DNA from: Marivita hallyeonensis
GTDB taxonomy: Bacteria; Pseudomonadota; Alphaproteobacteria; Rhodobacterales; Rhodobacteraceae
Direction of reading: 5' to 3'
Assembly (NCBI RefSeq): GCF_900129875.1
Contig: NZ_FQXC01000004.1
Coordinates: forward strand, 558,001 to 622,000
Length of the DNA: 64,000 bases
The position numbers and the translations under genes were made by a program. The notes below the pieces were generated by a model, which was not told where the DNA came from, did not search any database, and was given only the letters and a program-made list of their open reading frames with translations. Shown one piece after another: positions 54,398 through 63,745 of this stretch (its first letter is position 1; each line of letters opens with the position of its first letter).

Positions 54398-55702
54398 ATG
54401 CACCTCAGGAGCGCACTTTTGGGAGCGACGGCTTTGTCGCTTGCTACGGTCGCTGCCGCACAGGCAGAAACCATCACCATTGCGACCGTGAACAATGGCG
54501 ACATGATCCGTATGCAGGGTTATACCGACACGTTCACCGAGCAGACCGGCATCGAAGTGGAGTGGGTGACGCTGGAAGAAAACGTTCTTCGTCAGCGTGT
54601 TACAACGGACATCACCACCAAGGGTGGTCAGTTCGACATCATGACAATCGGTATGTACGAAACCCCGATCTGGGGTGCCAACGGCTGGCTTGTGCCGCTG
54701 AATGATCTGTCGGCGGAATATGACGTCGATGACATTCTGCCCGCGATGCGCAACGGCCTGAGCCACGAAGGCACGCTTTATGCAGCGCCCTTCTATGGCG
54801 AAAGCTCGATGGTCATGTACCGCACCGACCTGATGGAAGCGGCTGGCCTTGAGATGCCGGAAGCTCCGACATGGGAATTCATCCGTGAAGCAGCGGCTGC
54901 GATGGACAACCCGGCAGAAGACATCAACGGCATCTGCCTGCGCGGCAAGGCAGGCTGGGGCGAAGGCGGTGCATTCATCACCGTTACCGGCAACTCCTTC
55001 GGCGCACGCTGGTTCGACGAAAACTGGACACCCCAGTTCGACCAGCCACAGTGGAAAGAGGCGCTGGAGTTCTACGTCAATCTTATGAACGACTACGGCC
55101 CGGAAGGCTACGCCACCAACGGCTTCAACGAAAACCTGTCGCTCTTCCAGCAAGGCAAATGCGGCATGTGGATCGACGCAACAGTTGCGGCGTCCTTCGT
55201 GACCAACCCGAACGACTCGACCGTCGCCGATAGCGTCGGCTTCGCGCTTGCCCCGAACAAGGACGGCGTCGAGAAGCGCGCGAACTGGCTCTGGGCCTGG
55301 GCACTTGCGATCCCCGCGGGCACGCAGAAAGAAGCGTCAGCCAAGCAGTTCATCGAATGGGCCACCTCGAAAGAGTATATCGAGCTGGTTGCCGCCAACG
55401 AAGGTTGGGCGAACGTCCCACCGGGTGCACGCACATCTCTTTATGAGACAGCCGAGTATCAGGAAGTGCCGTTTGCAGCGATGACGCTCGACTCCATCAA
55501 TGCGGCCGACCCGACCGATCCGACCGTGGATCCGGTGCCTTACGTCGGCATTCAGTTCGTCGCGATCCCGGAATTTGCGGGTATGGCGACCGAAGTGAGC
55601 CAGGAGTTCTCGGCGGCGTATGCCGGTCAGCAGTCCATCGACGAAGCGCTTGCCAAAGCGCAGGACATCGCGACCGAAGTGATGGAAGCGGCAGGGTACT
55701 AA
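54398..55702 (+). CDS. smoE: ABC transporter substrate-binding protein, sorbitol/mannitol
   Basis: A 434-residue periplasmic binding protein with signal peptide MHLRSALLGATALSLATVAAAQA. The mature part is a family 1 solute-binding protein of the polyol type (ATVNNGDMIRMQGYTDTF, GGQFDIMTIGMYETPIWGANGW in parts, PFYGESSMVMYRTDLM, CGMWIDATVAASFV). It closely follows Rhodobacter SmoE in organisation, with transport genes and dehydrogenases downstream. GGGAGG lies about seven bases before the ATG. Confidence 0.94.
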   Translation: MHLRSALLGATALSLATVAAAQAETITIATVNNGDMIRMQGYTDTFTEQTGIEVEWVTLEENVLRQRVTTDITTKGGQFDIMTIGMYETPIWGANGWLVPLNDLSAEYDVDDILPAMRNGLSHEGTLYAAPFYGESSMVMYRTDLMEAAGLEMPEAPTWEFIREAAAAMDNPAEDINGICLRGKAGWGEGGAFITVTGNSFGARWFDENWTPQFDQPQWKEALEFYVNLMNDYGPEGYATNGFNENLSLFQQGKCGMWIDATVAASFVTNPNDSTVADSVGFALAPNKDGVEKRANWLWAWALAIPAGTQKEASAKQFIEWATSKEYIELVAANEGWANVPPGARTSLYETAEYQEVPFAAMTLDSINAADPTDPTVDPVPYVGIQFVAIPEFAGMATEVSQEFSAAYAGQQSIDEALAKAQDIATEVMEAAGY

Positions 55703-55714
55703 TCCGCGCTTTTC

Positions 55715-55737
55715 GGGTGGGCAGTCTCTGCCCACCC
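55715..55737 (+). other. Hairpin between smoE and smoF
   Basis: GGGTGGGCA at 55715-55723 pairs with TGCCCACCC at 55729-55737 around GTCTC, with no T run. A GC-rich hairpin after a binding-protein gene usually raises its message level over the permease genes. Confidence 0.7.
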
Positions 55738-55805
55738 CAGTCAACTATTCAAAACCGCCGTTTTCTCGCAGGCTGCAGAGAGCCTGAACAGAGAGGTCTT
55801 GCGTC

Positions 55806-56672
55806 ATGGCTACACAACATTCCCGATCCGCAGCGCGACTGATGATGGCTCCCGCCGTGGTCCTGCTTCTGGGCTGGATGCTGGTGCCGCTGACGATGAC
55901 CCTCTACTTTTCCTTCAAGAATTACCTACCCCTGCGCGGTGGCGATCTGGGTTGGGCGGGGTTTGACAACTACGTCCGGTTCGTCTCGTCAAGCGCCTTC
56001 TGGCCCGCTGTACAGACGACGCTCGTGATCGTCGGCGGGGTTCTTTTGATCACCGTCGTTTTGGGCATCCTTCTGGCGATGCTTCTCGACCAGCCGATGT
56101 GGGGTCAGGGCGTTGTGCGCATCCTTGTGATTGCGCCGTTCTTCGTCATGCCGACCGTGTCCGCGCTGGTTTGGAAGAACATGTTCATGGACCCGGTGAA
56201 TGGGCTGTTCGCCCATCTGTGGCGCTTCTTTGGGGCCGAACCTGTGTCCTGGCTGTCCGATGCGTCACTCAGTTCGATCATTATGATCGTATCCTGGCAA
56301 TGGTTGCCCTTTGCGACACTGATCCTTCTCACCGCGATCCAGTCGCTGGACAGCGAACAGCTTGAGGCAGCCGAAATGGATGGCGCCCCCGCGCTTGCCC
56401 GGTTTACCAACATCATTCTTCCGCACCTGGGTCGCGCGATCACGATCGTGATCCTGATCCAGACGATCTTCCTCTTGTCGATCTTCGCCGAGATCTTCGT
56501 CACCACAGGCGGTGCCTTCGGAACACGGACACTGACCTACCTGATCTTCCAGCGCGTGCTCGAAAGCCAGAACGTCGGCCTTGGATCGGCGGGCGGTGTC
56601 TACGCCATCATTCTCGCCAATATCGTTGCGATCTTCCTGATGCGCATCGTCGGCAAGAACCTGGACGCGTGA
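55806..56672 (+). CDS. smoF: ABC transporter permease, sorbitol/mannitol
   Basis: A 288-residue inner-membrane permease with six hydrophobic segments of the MalF type but without its large periplasmic loop. The ATPase-contact EAA motif is seen in EAAEMDGAPALARFTNIILPHLG (residues about 190-212). It begins MATQHSRSAARLMMAPAVV, and GAGAGG lies about ten bases upstream of the ATG. It works with SmoG and SmoK. Confidence 0.94.
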   Translation: MATQHSRSAARLMMAPAVVLLLGWMLVPLTMTLYFSFKNYLPLRGGDLGWAGFDNYVRFVSSSAFWPAVQTTLVIVGGVLLITVVLGILLAMLLDQPMWGQGVVRILVIAPFFVMPTVSALVWKNMFMDPVNGLFAHLWRFFGAEPVSWLSDASLSSIIMIVSWQWLPFATLILLTAIQSLDSEQLEAAEMDGAPALARFTNIILPHLGRAITIVILIQTIFLLSIFAEIFVTTGGAFGTRTLTYLIFQRVLESQNVGLGSAGGVYAIILANIVAIFLMRIVGKNLDA

Positions 56673-56685
56673 GGAGGATCTGACC

Positions 56686-57516
56686 ATGGCACGCGCAGTC
56701 ACGACACAACGCAAAGCGATCAACACCACCCTCGCCTGGGCGATCGGTCTGCTGATCTTCTTCCCGATCCTCTGGACGATCCTGACCTCCTTCAAGACCG
56801 AGGCGCAGGCGATCGCGAACCCACCGATCTTTATTGGCTTCGACTGGACGCTGGAGAACTATTCCATTGTGCAGGAGCGCTCCAACTACATGCGCTTCTT
56901 GTGGAATTCGGTCATCATCGCGGGTGGCTCCACCATCCTGGGCATCATCATTGCCGTCCCAGCGGCGTGGTCGATGGCGTTCGTCCCATCGAAGCGCACC
57001 AAAGACATCCTGCTCTGGATGCTGTCGACGAAGATGCTGCCCGCCGTGGGCGTGCTCTACCCGATCTACCTGCTGTTCATTCAGCTTGGACTGCTCGACA
57101 GTCGCATCGGGTTGGTGATTGTCATGATGCTCATCAACCTGCCGATCATCGTCTGGATGCTGTACACCTATTTCCGTGAAATCCCCGGCGAGATCCTCGA
57201 GGCGGCGCGGATGGATGGCGCGTCTTTGCGGGAAGAGTTGCTGTATGTGCTCACGCCGATGGCGATCCCGGGCATTGCGTCGACAATCCTGCTGAACTTC
57301 ATCCTCGCCTGGAACGAAGCGTTCTGGACGCTTAACCTGACAGCCGTGGATGCCGCACCCCTGACCGCCTTCATCGCCAGCTATTCCAGCCCCGAAGGCC
57401 TCTTCTTCGCGAAACTCAGCGCGGCCTCGACCATGGCCATCGCGCCGATCCTCATCCTTGGCTGGTTCAGCCAGAAACAACTCGTCCGCGGCCTGACGTT
57501 CGGCGCGGTGAAATAG
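56686..57516 (+). CDS. smoG: ABC transporter permease, sorbitol/mannitol
   Basis: A 276-residue permease of the MalG type with six hydrophobic segments. The EAA loop reads EAARMDGASLREELLYVLTPM (about residues 172-192). GGAGG lies eight bases before the ATG, 13 bases after smoF. The second half of the membrane channel for the polyol importer. Confidence 0.94.
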   Translation: MARAVTTQRKAINTTLAWAIGLLIFFPILWTILTSFKTEAQAIANPPIFIGFDWTLENYSIVQERSNYMRFLWNSVIIAGGSTILGIIIAVPAAWSMAFVPSKRTKDILLWMLSTKMLPAVGVLYPIYLLFIQLGLLDSRIGLVIVMMLINLPIIVWMLYTYFREIPGEILEAARMDGASLREELLYVLTPMAIPGIASTILLNFILAWNEAFWTLNLTAVDAAPLTAFIASYSSPEGLFFAKLSAASTMAIAPILILGWFSQKQLVRGLTFGAVK

Positions 57517-57541
57517 GACCTGACAGGAGGGAACCTGACGT

Positions 57542-58546
57542 ATGGGACGCATTCAACTCAAACAGGTCACCAAGTCCTTCGGCGACGTGCAGGTCATCCC
57601 GCCACTGGACCTGACCATCGAGGATGGCGAGTTCACCGTCTTCGTCGGCCCGTCGGGCTGCGGCAAGTCCACGCTTCTGCGTCTGATCGCCGGGCTTGAG
57701 GATATCAGCAGTGGGTCGATCGACATCGATGGCGCTGACGCGACAAACGTGCCGCCCGCCAAGCGCGGCCTCGCCATGGTGTTCCAATCCTACGCGCTTT
57801 ACCCGCATATGACGGTGCGCAAGAACATCGCCTTTCCGCTCCGCATGGCCAAGCTTGACCAGGCCGAGATCGACAAGCGGGTGAACGGCGCAGCCTCTGT
57901 TCTGAACCTGACAGATTATCTTGACCGTCGCCCCGGACAGTTGTCGGGCGGCCAGCGCCAACGTGTCGCCATCGGGCGCGCGATCGTCCGCGAACCGGCC
58001 GCGTTCCTGTTCGACGAACCGCTCTCCAATCTCGACGCCGCCTTGCGTGTCGGCATGCGGCTTGAGATCAGCGAACTGCACAAGCGCCTTGCGACGACCA
58101 TGATATACGTGACCCACGATCAGGTCGAAGCAATGACCATGGCCGACAAGATCGTCGTGCTGCATGCAGGCGTGATCGAACAGGTGGGCAGTCCGCTGGA
58201 ACTCTACCAGCGTCCGCGAAACACATTTGTCGCGGGCTTTATCGGCTCACCGAAAATGAACCTGATCACAGGCAGCGAGGCCACGAAGCACGACGCCACC
58301 ACGATTGGCATTCGGCCCGAGCATATCGACATCTCGGAAACCGACGGCACATGGAAAGGCACGATCGGGGTGTCCGAACATCTTGGGTCCGACACGTTTT
58401 TCCACGTGTTGTGTGACGCGTCATCCGAACCGCTGACCGTGCGCGCCAGCGGCGAGCGTGACCTGAAATACGGCACAGAGGTCTACCTCACACCGCGCCT
58501 CGAAAACCTGCATCGCTTCGACCAGCAGGGCTTGCGGATCGAATGA
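57542..58546 (+). CDS. smoK: ABC transporter ATP-binding protein, sorbitol/mannitol
   Basis: A 334-residue ATPase of the MalK/UgpC type. The nucleotide-binding domain has Walker [14 protein letters not shown] (about residues 36-48), Q loop [13 protein letters not shown], signature [14 protein letters not shown] and Walker [13 protein letters not shown] with the switch YVTHDQ. The C-terminal TOBE/OB domain follows ([12 protein letters not shown]). AGGAGG lies about ten bases before the ATG, and the stop overlaps smoS by ATGA. Confidence 0.96.
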   Translation: MGRIQLKQVTKSFGDVQVIPPLDLTIEDGEFTVFVGPSGCGKSTLLRLIAGLEDISSGSIDIDGADATNVPPAKRGLAMVFQSYALYPHMTVRKNIAFPLRMAKLDQAEIDKRVNGAASVLNLTDYLDRRPGQLSGGQRQRVAIGRAIVREPAAFLFDEPLSNLDAALRVGMRLEISELHKRLATTMIYVTHDQVEAMTMADKIVVLHAGVIEQVGSPLELYQRPRNTFVAGFIGSPKMNLITGSEATKHDATTIGIRPEHIDISETDGTWKGTIGVSEHLGSDTFFHVLCDASSEPLTVRASGERDLKYGTEVYLTPRLENLHRFDQQGLRIE

Positions 58547-59316
58547 AACGGCTCGACGGAAAGACCGCGCTGATCACGGGTGCCGCCCGCGGCATCGGGC
58601 GCGCCTTTGCCGAGGCTTACATTCAAGAGGGTGCGCGCGTTGCCATTGCCGACATCGACGACAGTCGCGCGGCAACAACGGCGGCGGAACTGGGCGAGAA
58701 CGCCCTTGCAGTCCATCTCGACGTCACCGATCAGGCCAGCATCGAGGCGGGCGTCGCGCAGACCATCGCGCATTTCGGGCAGATCGACATTCTGATCAAC
58801 AACGCCGCGATCTTCACCGCGGCTCCGATCGTTGACATCACACGCGAGGACTATCAGCGCGTCTTCGACATCAACGTGTCCGGCACCCTGTTCACATTGC
58901 AGGCGGTGGCGCGGCACATGATCGACAAGGGTATCAAGGGCAGGATCATCAACATGGCCAGCCAGGCCGGTCGCCGCGGGGAGCCTTTGGTGGCGGTCTA
59001 TTGTGCCACCAAAGCGGCGATCATCTCGCTGACACAATCGGCAGGTCTGAACCTGATCGAGCATGGCATCAACGTCAACGCGATCTCGCCCGGCGTGGTC
59101 GATGGCGAGCATTGGGATGGCGTCGATACCTTCTTTGCGAAATACGAGAACAAGTCCCCGGGCCAGAAAAAGGCCGAAGTGGGTGCGGCTGTGCCTTTCG
59201 GGAGGATGGGAACCGCCGAGGATTTGACCGGCATGGCCGTCTTTCTGGCGTCTGACGACGCCGAGTACATCGTCGCGCAGACCTACAATGTGGACGGTGG
59301 AAACTGGATGAATTGA
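58543..59316 (+). CDS. smoS: Sorbitol dehydrogenase (short-chain dehydrogenase)
   Basis: Oxidises D-glucitol to D-fructose, and often galactitol or L-iditol. The 257-residue protein is a classical [23 protein letters not shown] (NAD motif, residues 12-31), NNAAIF, catalytic serine in [10 protein letters not shown], and Tyr/Lys in [12 protein letters not shown], ending [10 protein letters not shown] like Rhodobacter SmoS. The start overlaps smoK and the stop overlaps mtlK. Confidence 0.94.
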   Translation: MKRLDGKTALITGAARGIGRAFAEAYIQEGARVAIADIDDSRAATTAAELGENALAVHLDVTDQASIEAGVAQTIAHFGQIDILINNAAIFTAAPIVDITREDYQRVFDINVSGTLFTLQAVARHMIDKGIKGRIINMASQAGRRGEPLVAVYCATKAAIISLTQSAGLNLIEHGINVNAISPGVVDGEHWDGVDTFFAKYENKSPGQKKAEVGAAVPFGRMGTAEDLTGMAVFLASDDAEYIVAQTYNVDGGNWMN

Positions 59317-60815
59317 TGAACACGATGTCCGAGATCACAACGCCAACCAAACTGTCCAACGCGACACTTGATGCTTTGCCCGACGATGTTGCGCGACCGA
59401 CCTACGACCGATCCAAACTGACGCCGGGCATCGTGCATATCGGCCTCGGCAATTTCCACCGCGCACATCAGGCGTGGTATCTCCACCGCCTCATGCAGCA
59501 GGGCAAAGCGCACGACTGGGCCATCATTGGCGCTGGTGTCCGTGCCGGTGATGCGGCAATGCGCGAAAAACTCCTCGCTCAGAATTGTTTGACGACACTG
59601 ATCGAACTCGACCCGTCCGGCACCTCGGCCGAGGTCATTGGATCGATGATCGACTTCGTGGCTGTAGAAGAGGGCAATGGACCACTGATCGCTGCCATGT
59701 GCGACCCAGCGATCCGCATCGTGTCTATGACCGTGACTGAGGGTGGCTACTACCTTGATGCGAAGGGTGGGTTGGATCTGGATCACCCGGACATACGCCA
59801 CGACATCGACCGTCCGGACACCCCGCGTACCGCGTTTGGGGCAATGGTGGCAGCGTATAGGAACCGACGTGACTTGGGGCACCCGGCGTTCACCGGGCAA
59901 TGCTGCGACAACCTTCAGGGCAATGGTGCGGTCTTGCGCCAGACCGTTCTGGGCCTTGCACGGGCGATTGATCCGGAGCTTGCCGACTGGATCGAGAGAA
60001 ACGCGACCTTCCCCGACTCCATGGTCGATTGCATCGTGCCTGCAACCGGCGAAGCCGAACTTAGAACCGCACGCGCCATCGGCATCGCCGACGTCGTGCC
60101 GGTCACACATGAAAACTTTCGTCAATGGGTGATCGAAGACAACTTCTGCAACGGGCGTCCGCCCTGGGAAGCTGTCGGCGCCACTCTCACACAGGACGTT
60201 CATGCCTACGAGGCGATGAAAATCCGAATCCTGAATGCAGGTCACCAAATCCTCGCCAATGCAGGTGAACTGCTCAACGTTCCGACCATCGCCGCCTGCA
60301 TGGAGCATCGCGATATCGCCGCGTTTTTCCGCAAGGTGCAATCAGAAGAGGTCGTGCCTTACGTCGACCCGGTGCCGGGCATGGCCCCCGACGCCTATCT
60401 CGCACTGATCATCCTGCGGTTTTCGAACCCCAAGATTCGTGACACCACCCGCCGTGTCGCATTCGACGGCTCCTCGCGGCATACCGGGTTCTTGCTTCCC
60501 ATTCTCAGGGATGCGTTGAAAGCGGGCGGGAGCGTCGATGGACTTGCACTGACCGAAGCGTTGTGGGCGCGCATGTGCGCCGGGACCCGCGAAGACGGAA
60601 CCCGGATCGAGCCGAACGACCCGCTCTGGCCGTCCCTTCAGGAGGCTGCGAACGCCGCCAAATCGCGGCCGATGGCGTGGCTGGAGCAGACGAAGCTCTA
60701 CGGAGATCTGGCGTCCCAGCCCGACTTCGCGTCGCGGTTCGAGGCATGGCTCAAGAAGATCTGGTCAGACGGGACCGAAGCGGCCCTGCGGGCGTATCTG
60801 TCGCAATCCAATTAA
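59316..60815 (+). CDS. mtlK: Mannitol 2-dehydrogenase
   Basis: Oxidises D-mannitol to D-fructose with NAD. The 499-residue protein is a long-chain mannitol dehydrogenase: IVHIGLGNFHRAHQAWYLH near residue 35, DWAIIGAGVRAGD (nucleotide binding), the signature TVTEGGYYLD, and the catalytic lysine in MKIRILNAGHQILANAGEL. The ATG overlaps the smoS stop (TGATG); a TTG one codon upstream is possible. It closes the polyol operon; fructokinase is not present nearby. Confidence 0.95.
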   Translation: MNTMSEITTPTKLSNATLDALPDDVARPTYDRSKLTPGIVHIGLGNFHRAHQAWYLHRLMQQGKAHDWAIIGAGVRAGDAAMREKLLAQNCLTTLIELDPSGTSAEVIGSMIDFVAVEEGNGPLIAAMCDPAIRIVSMTVTEGGYYLDAKGGLDLDHPDIRHDIDRPDTPRTAFGAMVAAYRNRRDLGHPAFTGQCCDNLQGNGAVLRQTVLGLARAIDPELADWIERNATFPDSMVDCIVPATGEAELRTARAIGIADVVPVTHENFRQWVIEDNFCNGRPPWEAVGATLTQDVHAYEAMKIRILNAGHQILANAGELLNVPTIAACMEHRDIAAFFRKVQSEEVVPYVDPVPGMAPDAYLALIILRFSNPKIRDTTRRVAFDGSSRHTGFLLPILRDALKAGGSVDGLALTEALWARMCAGTREDGTRIEPNDPLWPSLQEAANAAKSRPMAWLEQTKLYGDLASQPDFASRFEAWLKKIWSDGTEAALRAYLSQSN

Positions 60816-60838
60816 CCGAAGACGTCCGAAGAATCCGT

Positions 60839-61993
60839 TCAAACCGAACCGAGGTAAGCAAAGTCTTCGCCAAGGTGGATCACGTTTGCAGGCTGATCCA
60901 GCACGAACCGTCCGACATGCCTCGGGGTTCGCAAAACGGATGCCGGACCGGATGTCGCCATGGCGAGCGCTTCCGCCTTGTCGATACCGACCTCGTTGCA
61001 GAGCACGCGTAGCGCCTTGGGGAAATCAAGGTCGGCCCCCGCCAATGTGCCATCTTCCAGCGTCAGCCGTCCGTCGCGACGCGCAACCGTACGCCCGTTC
61101 AATGTGAACCGCTGGATATCCGATCCAACCGTCGGCATAGCGTCAGTCACCAAAAACACCGATCCGGGCCGCTGCGCCGCAAGCGCGATCCGCATGGTTG
61201 CCGGATGCACATGAATGCCGTCCGCGATCAGGCCGGACATGACACCGTCTGTGGCCAGCGCCGCCCCGACGAGACCGGGTTCCCGGCTACCTAATTGGCT
61301 CATTGCGTTGAACAGGTGCGTGACACAGCGCGCGCCTGCCGCAAAGGCCGCTTGCGCGTCGGCGAAACTGCAATCTGTATGGCCGAGCGAGACAATCACC
61401 CCGCCCTCGGCAAGACGGGTTATCTGATCGGTGCGCACGTTTTCCGGGGCGACGGTCACCATCACATTGGGGAGCGCTTTCGCCGCATTCAGGAAGAAGG
61501 CTTCGTCCTCCTCGTCCATCGGGCGGATCAGGTTCGGATCGTGCGCCCCTTTCTTAACGACCGCCAGATGCGGGCCCTCGAAGTGAATGCCGATGACGCC
61601 CGGTACGCCTTGGCGGAAGGCCTCACCGACCGCGTCCACCGCTGCGCGCATGCAATCTTTCGTGTCGGTGATCAGGGTTGGCAACACAGCACCCGTTCCG
61701 GTCCCGCGATGGGCCTTCGCAATGGTTCTCAAACCGTCGACCGTTGGCGCTTCGTTGAACAGAACACCACCTCCCCCGTTGACCTGCAAATCGACAAACC
61801 CGGGCAAGAGCGTGCCGCCACCAAATTGCTGAAGGTGATATCCATCCGGGATGTCGCCCTCTGCCATAACACCTTTCAAAAGGCCGGCATCCAACAGCAG
61901 CGCACAGTTTGACCTTAGGGTTTGACCGTCAAAAACATCCGCTCCAACAAGTGCGCGTTTGTCCTGATTACCGTTCATATCCAAGCCGTTCAT
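60839..61993 (-). CDS. nagA: N-acetylglucosamine-6-phosphate deacetylase
   Basis: Removes acetate from GlcNAc-6-phosphate to give glucosamine-6-phosphate. The 384-residue amidohydrolase has GFVDLQVNGGGGVLFN (about residues 60-75), the metal glutamate in GIHFEGPHLAVVKKGAHD, metal histidines in SLGHTDC and THLFNAMSQL, and the catalytic aspartate in LVTDAMPTVG. The open frame extends upstream into the kinase gene, but ATG 61993, two bases past the kinase stop, is the likely start; a second ATG five codons on is possible. It lies 23 bases from the convergent mtlK. Confidence 0.94.
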   Translation of the reverse strand: MNGLDMNGNQDKRALVGADVFDGQTLRSNCALLLDAGLLKGVMAEGDIPDGYHLQQFGGGTLLPGFVDLQVNGGGGVLFNEAPTVDGLRTIAKAHRGTGTGAVLPTLITDTKDCMRAAVDAVGEAFRQGVPGVIGIHFEGPHLAVVKKGAHDPNLIRPMDEEDEAFFLNAAKALPNVMVTVAPENVRTDQITRLAEGGVIVSLGHTDCSFADAQAAFAAGARCVTHLFNAMSQLGSREPGLVGAALATDGVMSGLIADGIHVHPATMRIALAAQRPGSVFLVTDAMPTVGSDIQRFTLNGRTVARRDGRLTLEDGTLAGADLDFPKALRVLCNEVGIDKAEALAMATSGPASVLRTPRHVGRFVLDQPANVIHLGEDFAYLGSV

Positions 61994-61995
61994 GA

Positions 61996-62877
61996 TCAGC
62001 CGCCCTCGCTGTCCCGAAGCTTTCGCGCCAAACTCAGGGCACCATCCAGCGCCGTGCCCAGCGCAGAGACGATACGCGCCTTGTATCGCTTTTCCAGGTA
62101 GGGCGCATATCGCGGGCCAACGCCGCCAGCGAGGCAGAGCACACAAGTCTCATCAAATTGCACAGCGTCTAGGCAGGCTTCCAAATAGGCGACCCCCTCT
62201 TCGATCAAGGCCTTGGCCTGCTCATCGCCAGCCCCGGCGCAGTCGAAAACCACGGGTGCGAAGGCTGCAAACTCTTTTGGCTGCGCCGAGGCGGCGAATT
62301 TGACGACAGCGATCGGGTCCCCCTCGAAATGGCCCATGACGGTGGCCGTGAAGCCCGTGTTCGGCAGAAGGCCATCCTCAGTTTGCATCGCAATCTGCAA
62401 CGCACGGCGTCCAAGCCATCCGCCTGACGCTTGATCCGCCAATACAGGGCCCCACCCGCCAAGATACCGGACCTGCCCCCGCCTTTGCGCAGCGATGATG
62501 GTCCCGGTGCCCAGCGCCAACAGCACACCATCACGATCCCCCAAGGCACCGGCCACCATGGTGGCGCGGTCATCCGAAACCGCCATGTTCCGAAAGGGCA
62601 TCGCATCAGCCACGGCCCGTTCATCCGCCTGATCCATCACCCCGGCCAAGCCAAGATGCGCAATGCACGCTTCGAGTCCCTCGGCGTCAAGTCCGGCGGC
62701 TGCAGCAACCTCCTCGATCGCGTGCAGAGCATTTGCGATTGCACCGTCCGGATCAGTCGTGAAATTCGCAGGCCCGCCAGTCGCCTGCGCCACAATGCGC
62801 CCGTCAGGCGCAGCTAGGGCGACGCGACACCCACTGCCGCCGCCGTCCACTCCGATAAGATACCGCTTTGACCTCAT
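61996..62877 (-). CDS. BadF/BadG family sugar kinase (N-acetylglucosamine kinase-like)
   Basis: A 293-residue ASKHA-fold ATPase. It has the phosphate loop YLIGVDGGGSGCRVALA at the N terminus and LALGTGTIIAAQ around residue 115, then GGWLGRRAL and a C-terminal CLAGGVGPRYAPY. Members phosphorylate N-acetylglucosamine or related amino sugars. The nagA gene two bases downstream fits, since it would use GlcNAc-6-phosphate. The N-terminal extension to 62928 lacks family similarity, so ATG 62877 was chosen; its ribosome-binding site is weak. Confidence 0.88.
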   Translation of the reverse strand: MRSKRYLIGVDGGGSGCRVALAAPDGRIVAQATGGPANFTTDPDGAIANALHAIEEVAAAAGLDAEGLEACIAHLGLAGVMDQADERAVADAMPFRNMAVSDDRATMVAGALGDRDGVLLALGTGTIIAAQRRGQVRYLGGWGPVLADQASGGWLGRRALQIAMQTEDGLLPNTGFTATVMGHFEGDPIAVVKFAASAQPKEFAAFAPVVFDCAGAGDEQAKALIEEGVAYLEACLDAVQFDETCVLCLAGGVGPRYAPYLEKRYKARIVSALGTALDGALSLARKLRDSEGG

Positions 62878-62955
62878 GGTCGCAAAATGACGGGTCGGGC
62901 GAGGCAGCACAATGCGGAACGGGGGCAATCTCCAAGCAACGCCAAAGCGCCGATA

Positions 62956-63606
62956 TCACTCTGCGGCATGCTTGAGCGACGCCATCAGGTGATGGAATTT
63001 CTCGCCCTGCACGGCCACATGGGACCGAATGGCGGACGCCGCCTTCTCCCCATCACCTTCCTCAAGCGCCGCCACGATTGCTTCGTGTTCGCCCATGGAT
63101 TGCTTCAACCGGCCTCGCAGACGCAATTGCATGCGGCGGAAGGGTTGCAGGCGTTTGTGAAGACGCGAGCATTCCTGTTCCAAGAACGAATTCCCGGACT
63201 GCCGATACAGGATCGCGTGGAATTTTTCGTTCTCGTGGTAGTAGCCGTCCGCGTCCTGTGCGGACACCGCCGCGTTGCAGCGTTCATTTGTGGCGTGCAA
63301 TTCGGCCAGTGCCGCGTCGCTGATACGAGTGGCGGCCAGACGGGCGCAAACCGCTTCAAGCTCGGCCATCACCTCGAACATCTCGATCAGTTCTACCGGT
63401 CCCGGCTGGCGGACAAACACCCCGCGACGCGGGATCTGTTCTGCCAGGCCCGACAGCGCAAGCCGTTGAATCGCTTCACGAACAGGTGTGCGTGACACCG
63501 CGAACTTCTCGGCCAACTGCACCTCGTCCAGACGCTCTCCGTCGGCGAAGGTGCCGTCGAAGATCATCCGCTCCAGTTCCTGTGCAATGGTGTCTGCGCG
63601 TGTCAT
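62956..63606 (-). CDS. GntR family (FCD) transcriptional regulator
   Basis: A 216-residue regulator. The N-terminal winged helix contains VQLAEKFAVSRTPVREAIQRL and a wing with RRGVFVRQ; the C-terminal FCD effector domain has metal-binding-type residues in HENEKFHAILYRQSGN and SMGEHEAIVAALEEGD. The frame is open far upstream; ATG 63606 (GGG seven bases before) gives the usual size. An in-frame ATG at 63651 would begin inside the palindromic operator, so it is unlikely. It probably controls the divergent TRAP gene and the amino-sugar genes. Confidence 0.92.
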   Translation of the reverse strand: MTRADTIAQELERMIFDGTFADGERLDEVQLAEKFAVSRTPVREAIQRLALSGLAEQIPRRGVFVRQPGPVELIEMFEVMAELEAVCARLAATRISDAALAELHATNERCNAAVSAQDADGYYHENEKFHAILYRQSGNSFLEQECSRLHKRLQPFRRMQLRLRGRLKQSMGEHEAIVAALEEGDGEKAASAIRSHVAVQGEKFHHLMASLKHAAE

Positions 63607-63650
63607 GACAAAGCCCGTAGCACGCTCCCTTTTCGCATTCAATCTTTTCA

Positions 63651-63666
63651 TTCTTGTATACAAGAA
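63651..63666. promoter_or_regulatory. Perfect 16-base palindrome, likely GntR operator
   Basis: TTCTTGTATACAAGAA is perfectly symmetrical and contains the TTGTATACAA core that FCD-type GntR regulators often bind. It lies 45 bases before the regulator's start and 80 before the divergent transporter gene, well placed to control both. Confidence 0.8.
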
Positions 63667-63745
63667 ACTTGATAAAGCACACACGCTATGCAATCCAAGA
63701 GCCCTGCCCGACGTCGAATCGGGCTTTGCACTTGGGAGGACACCA

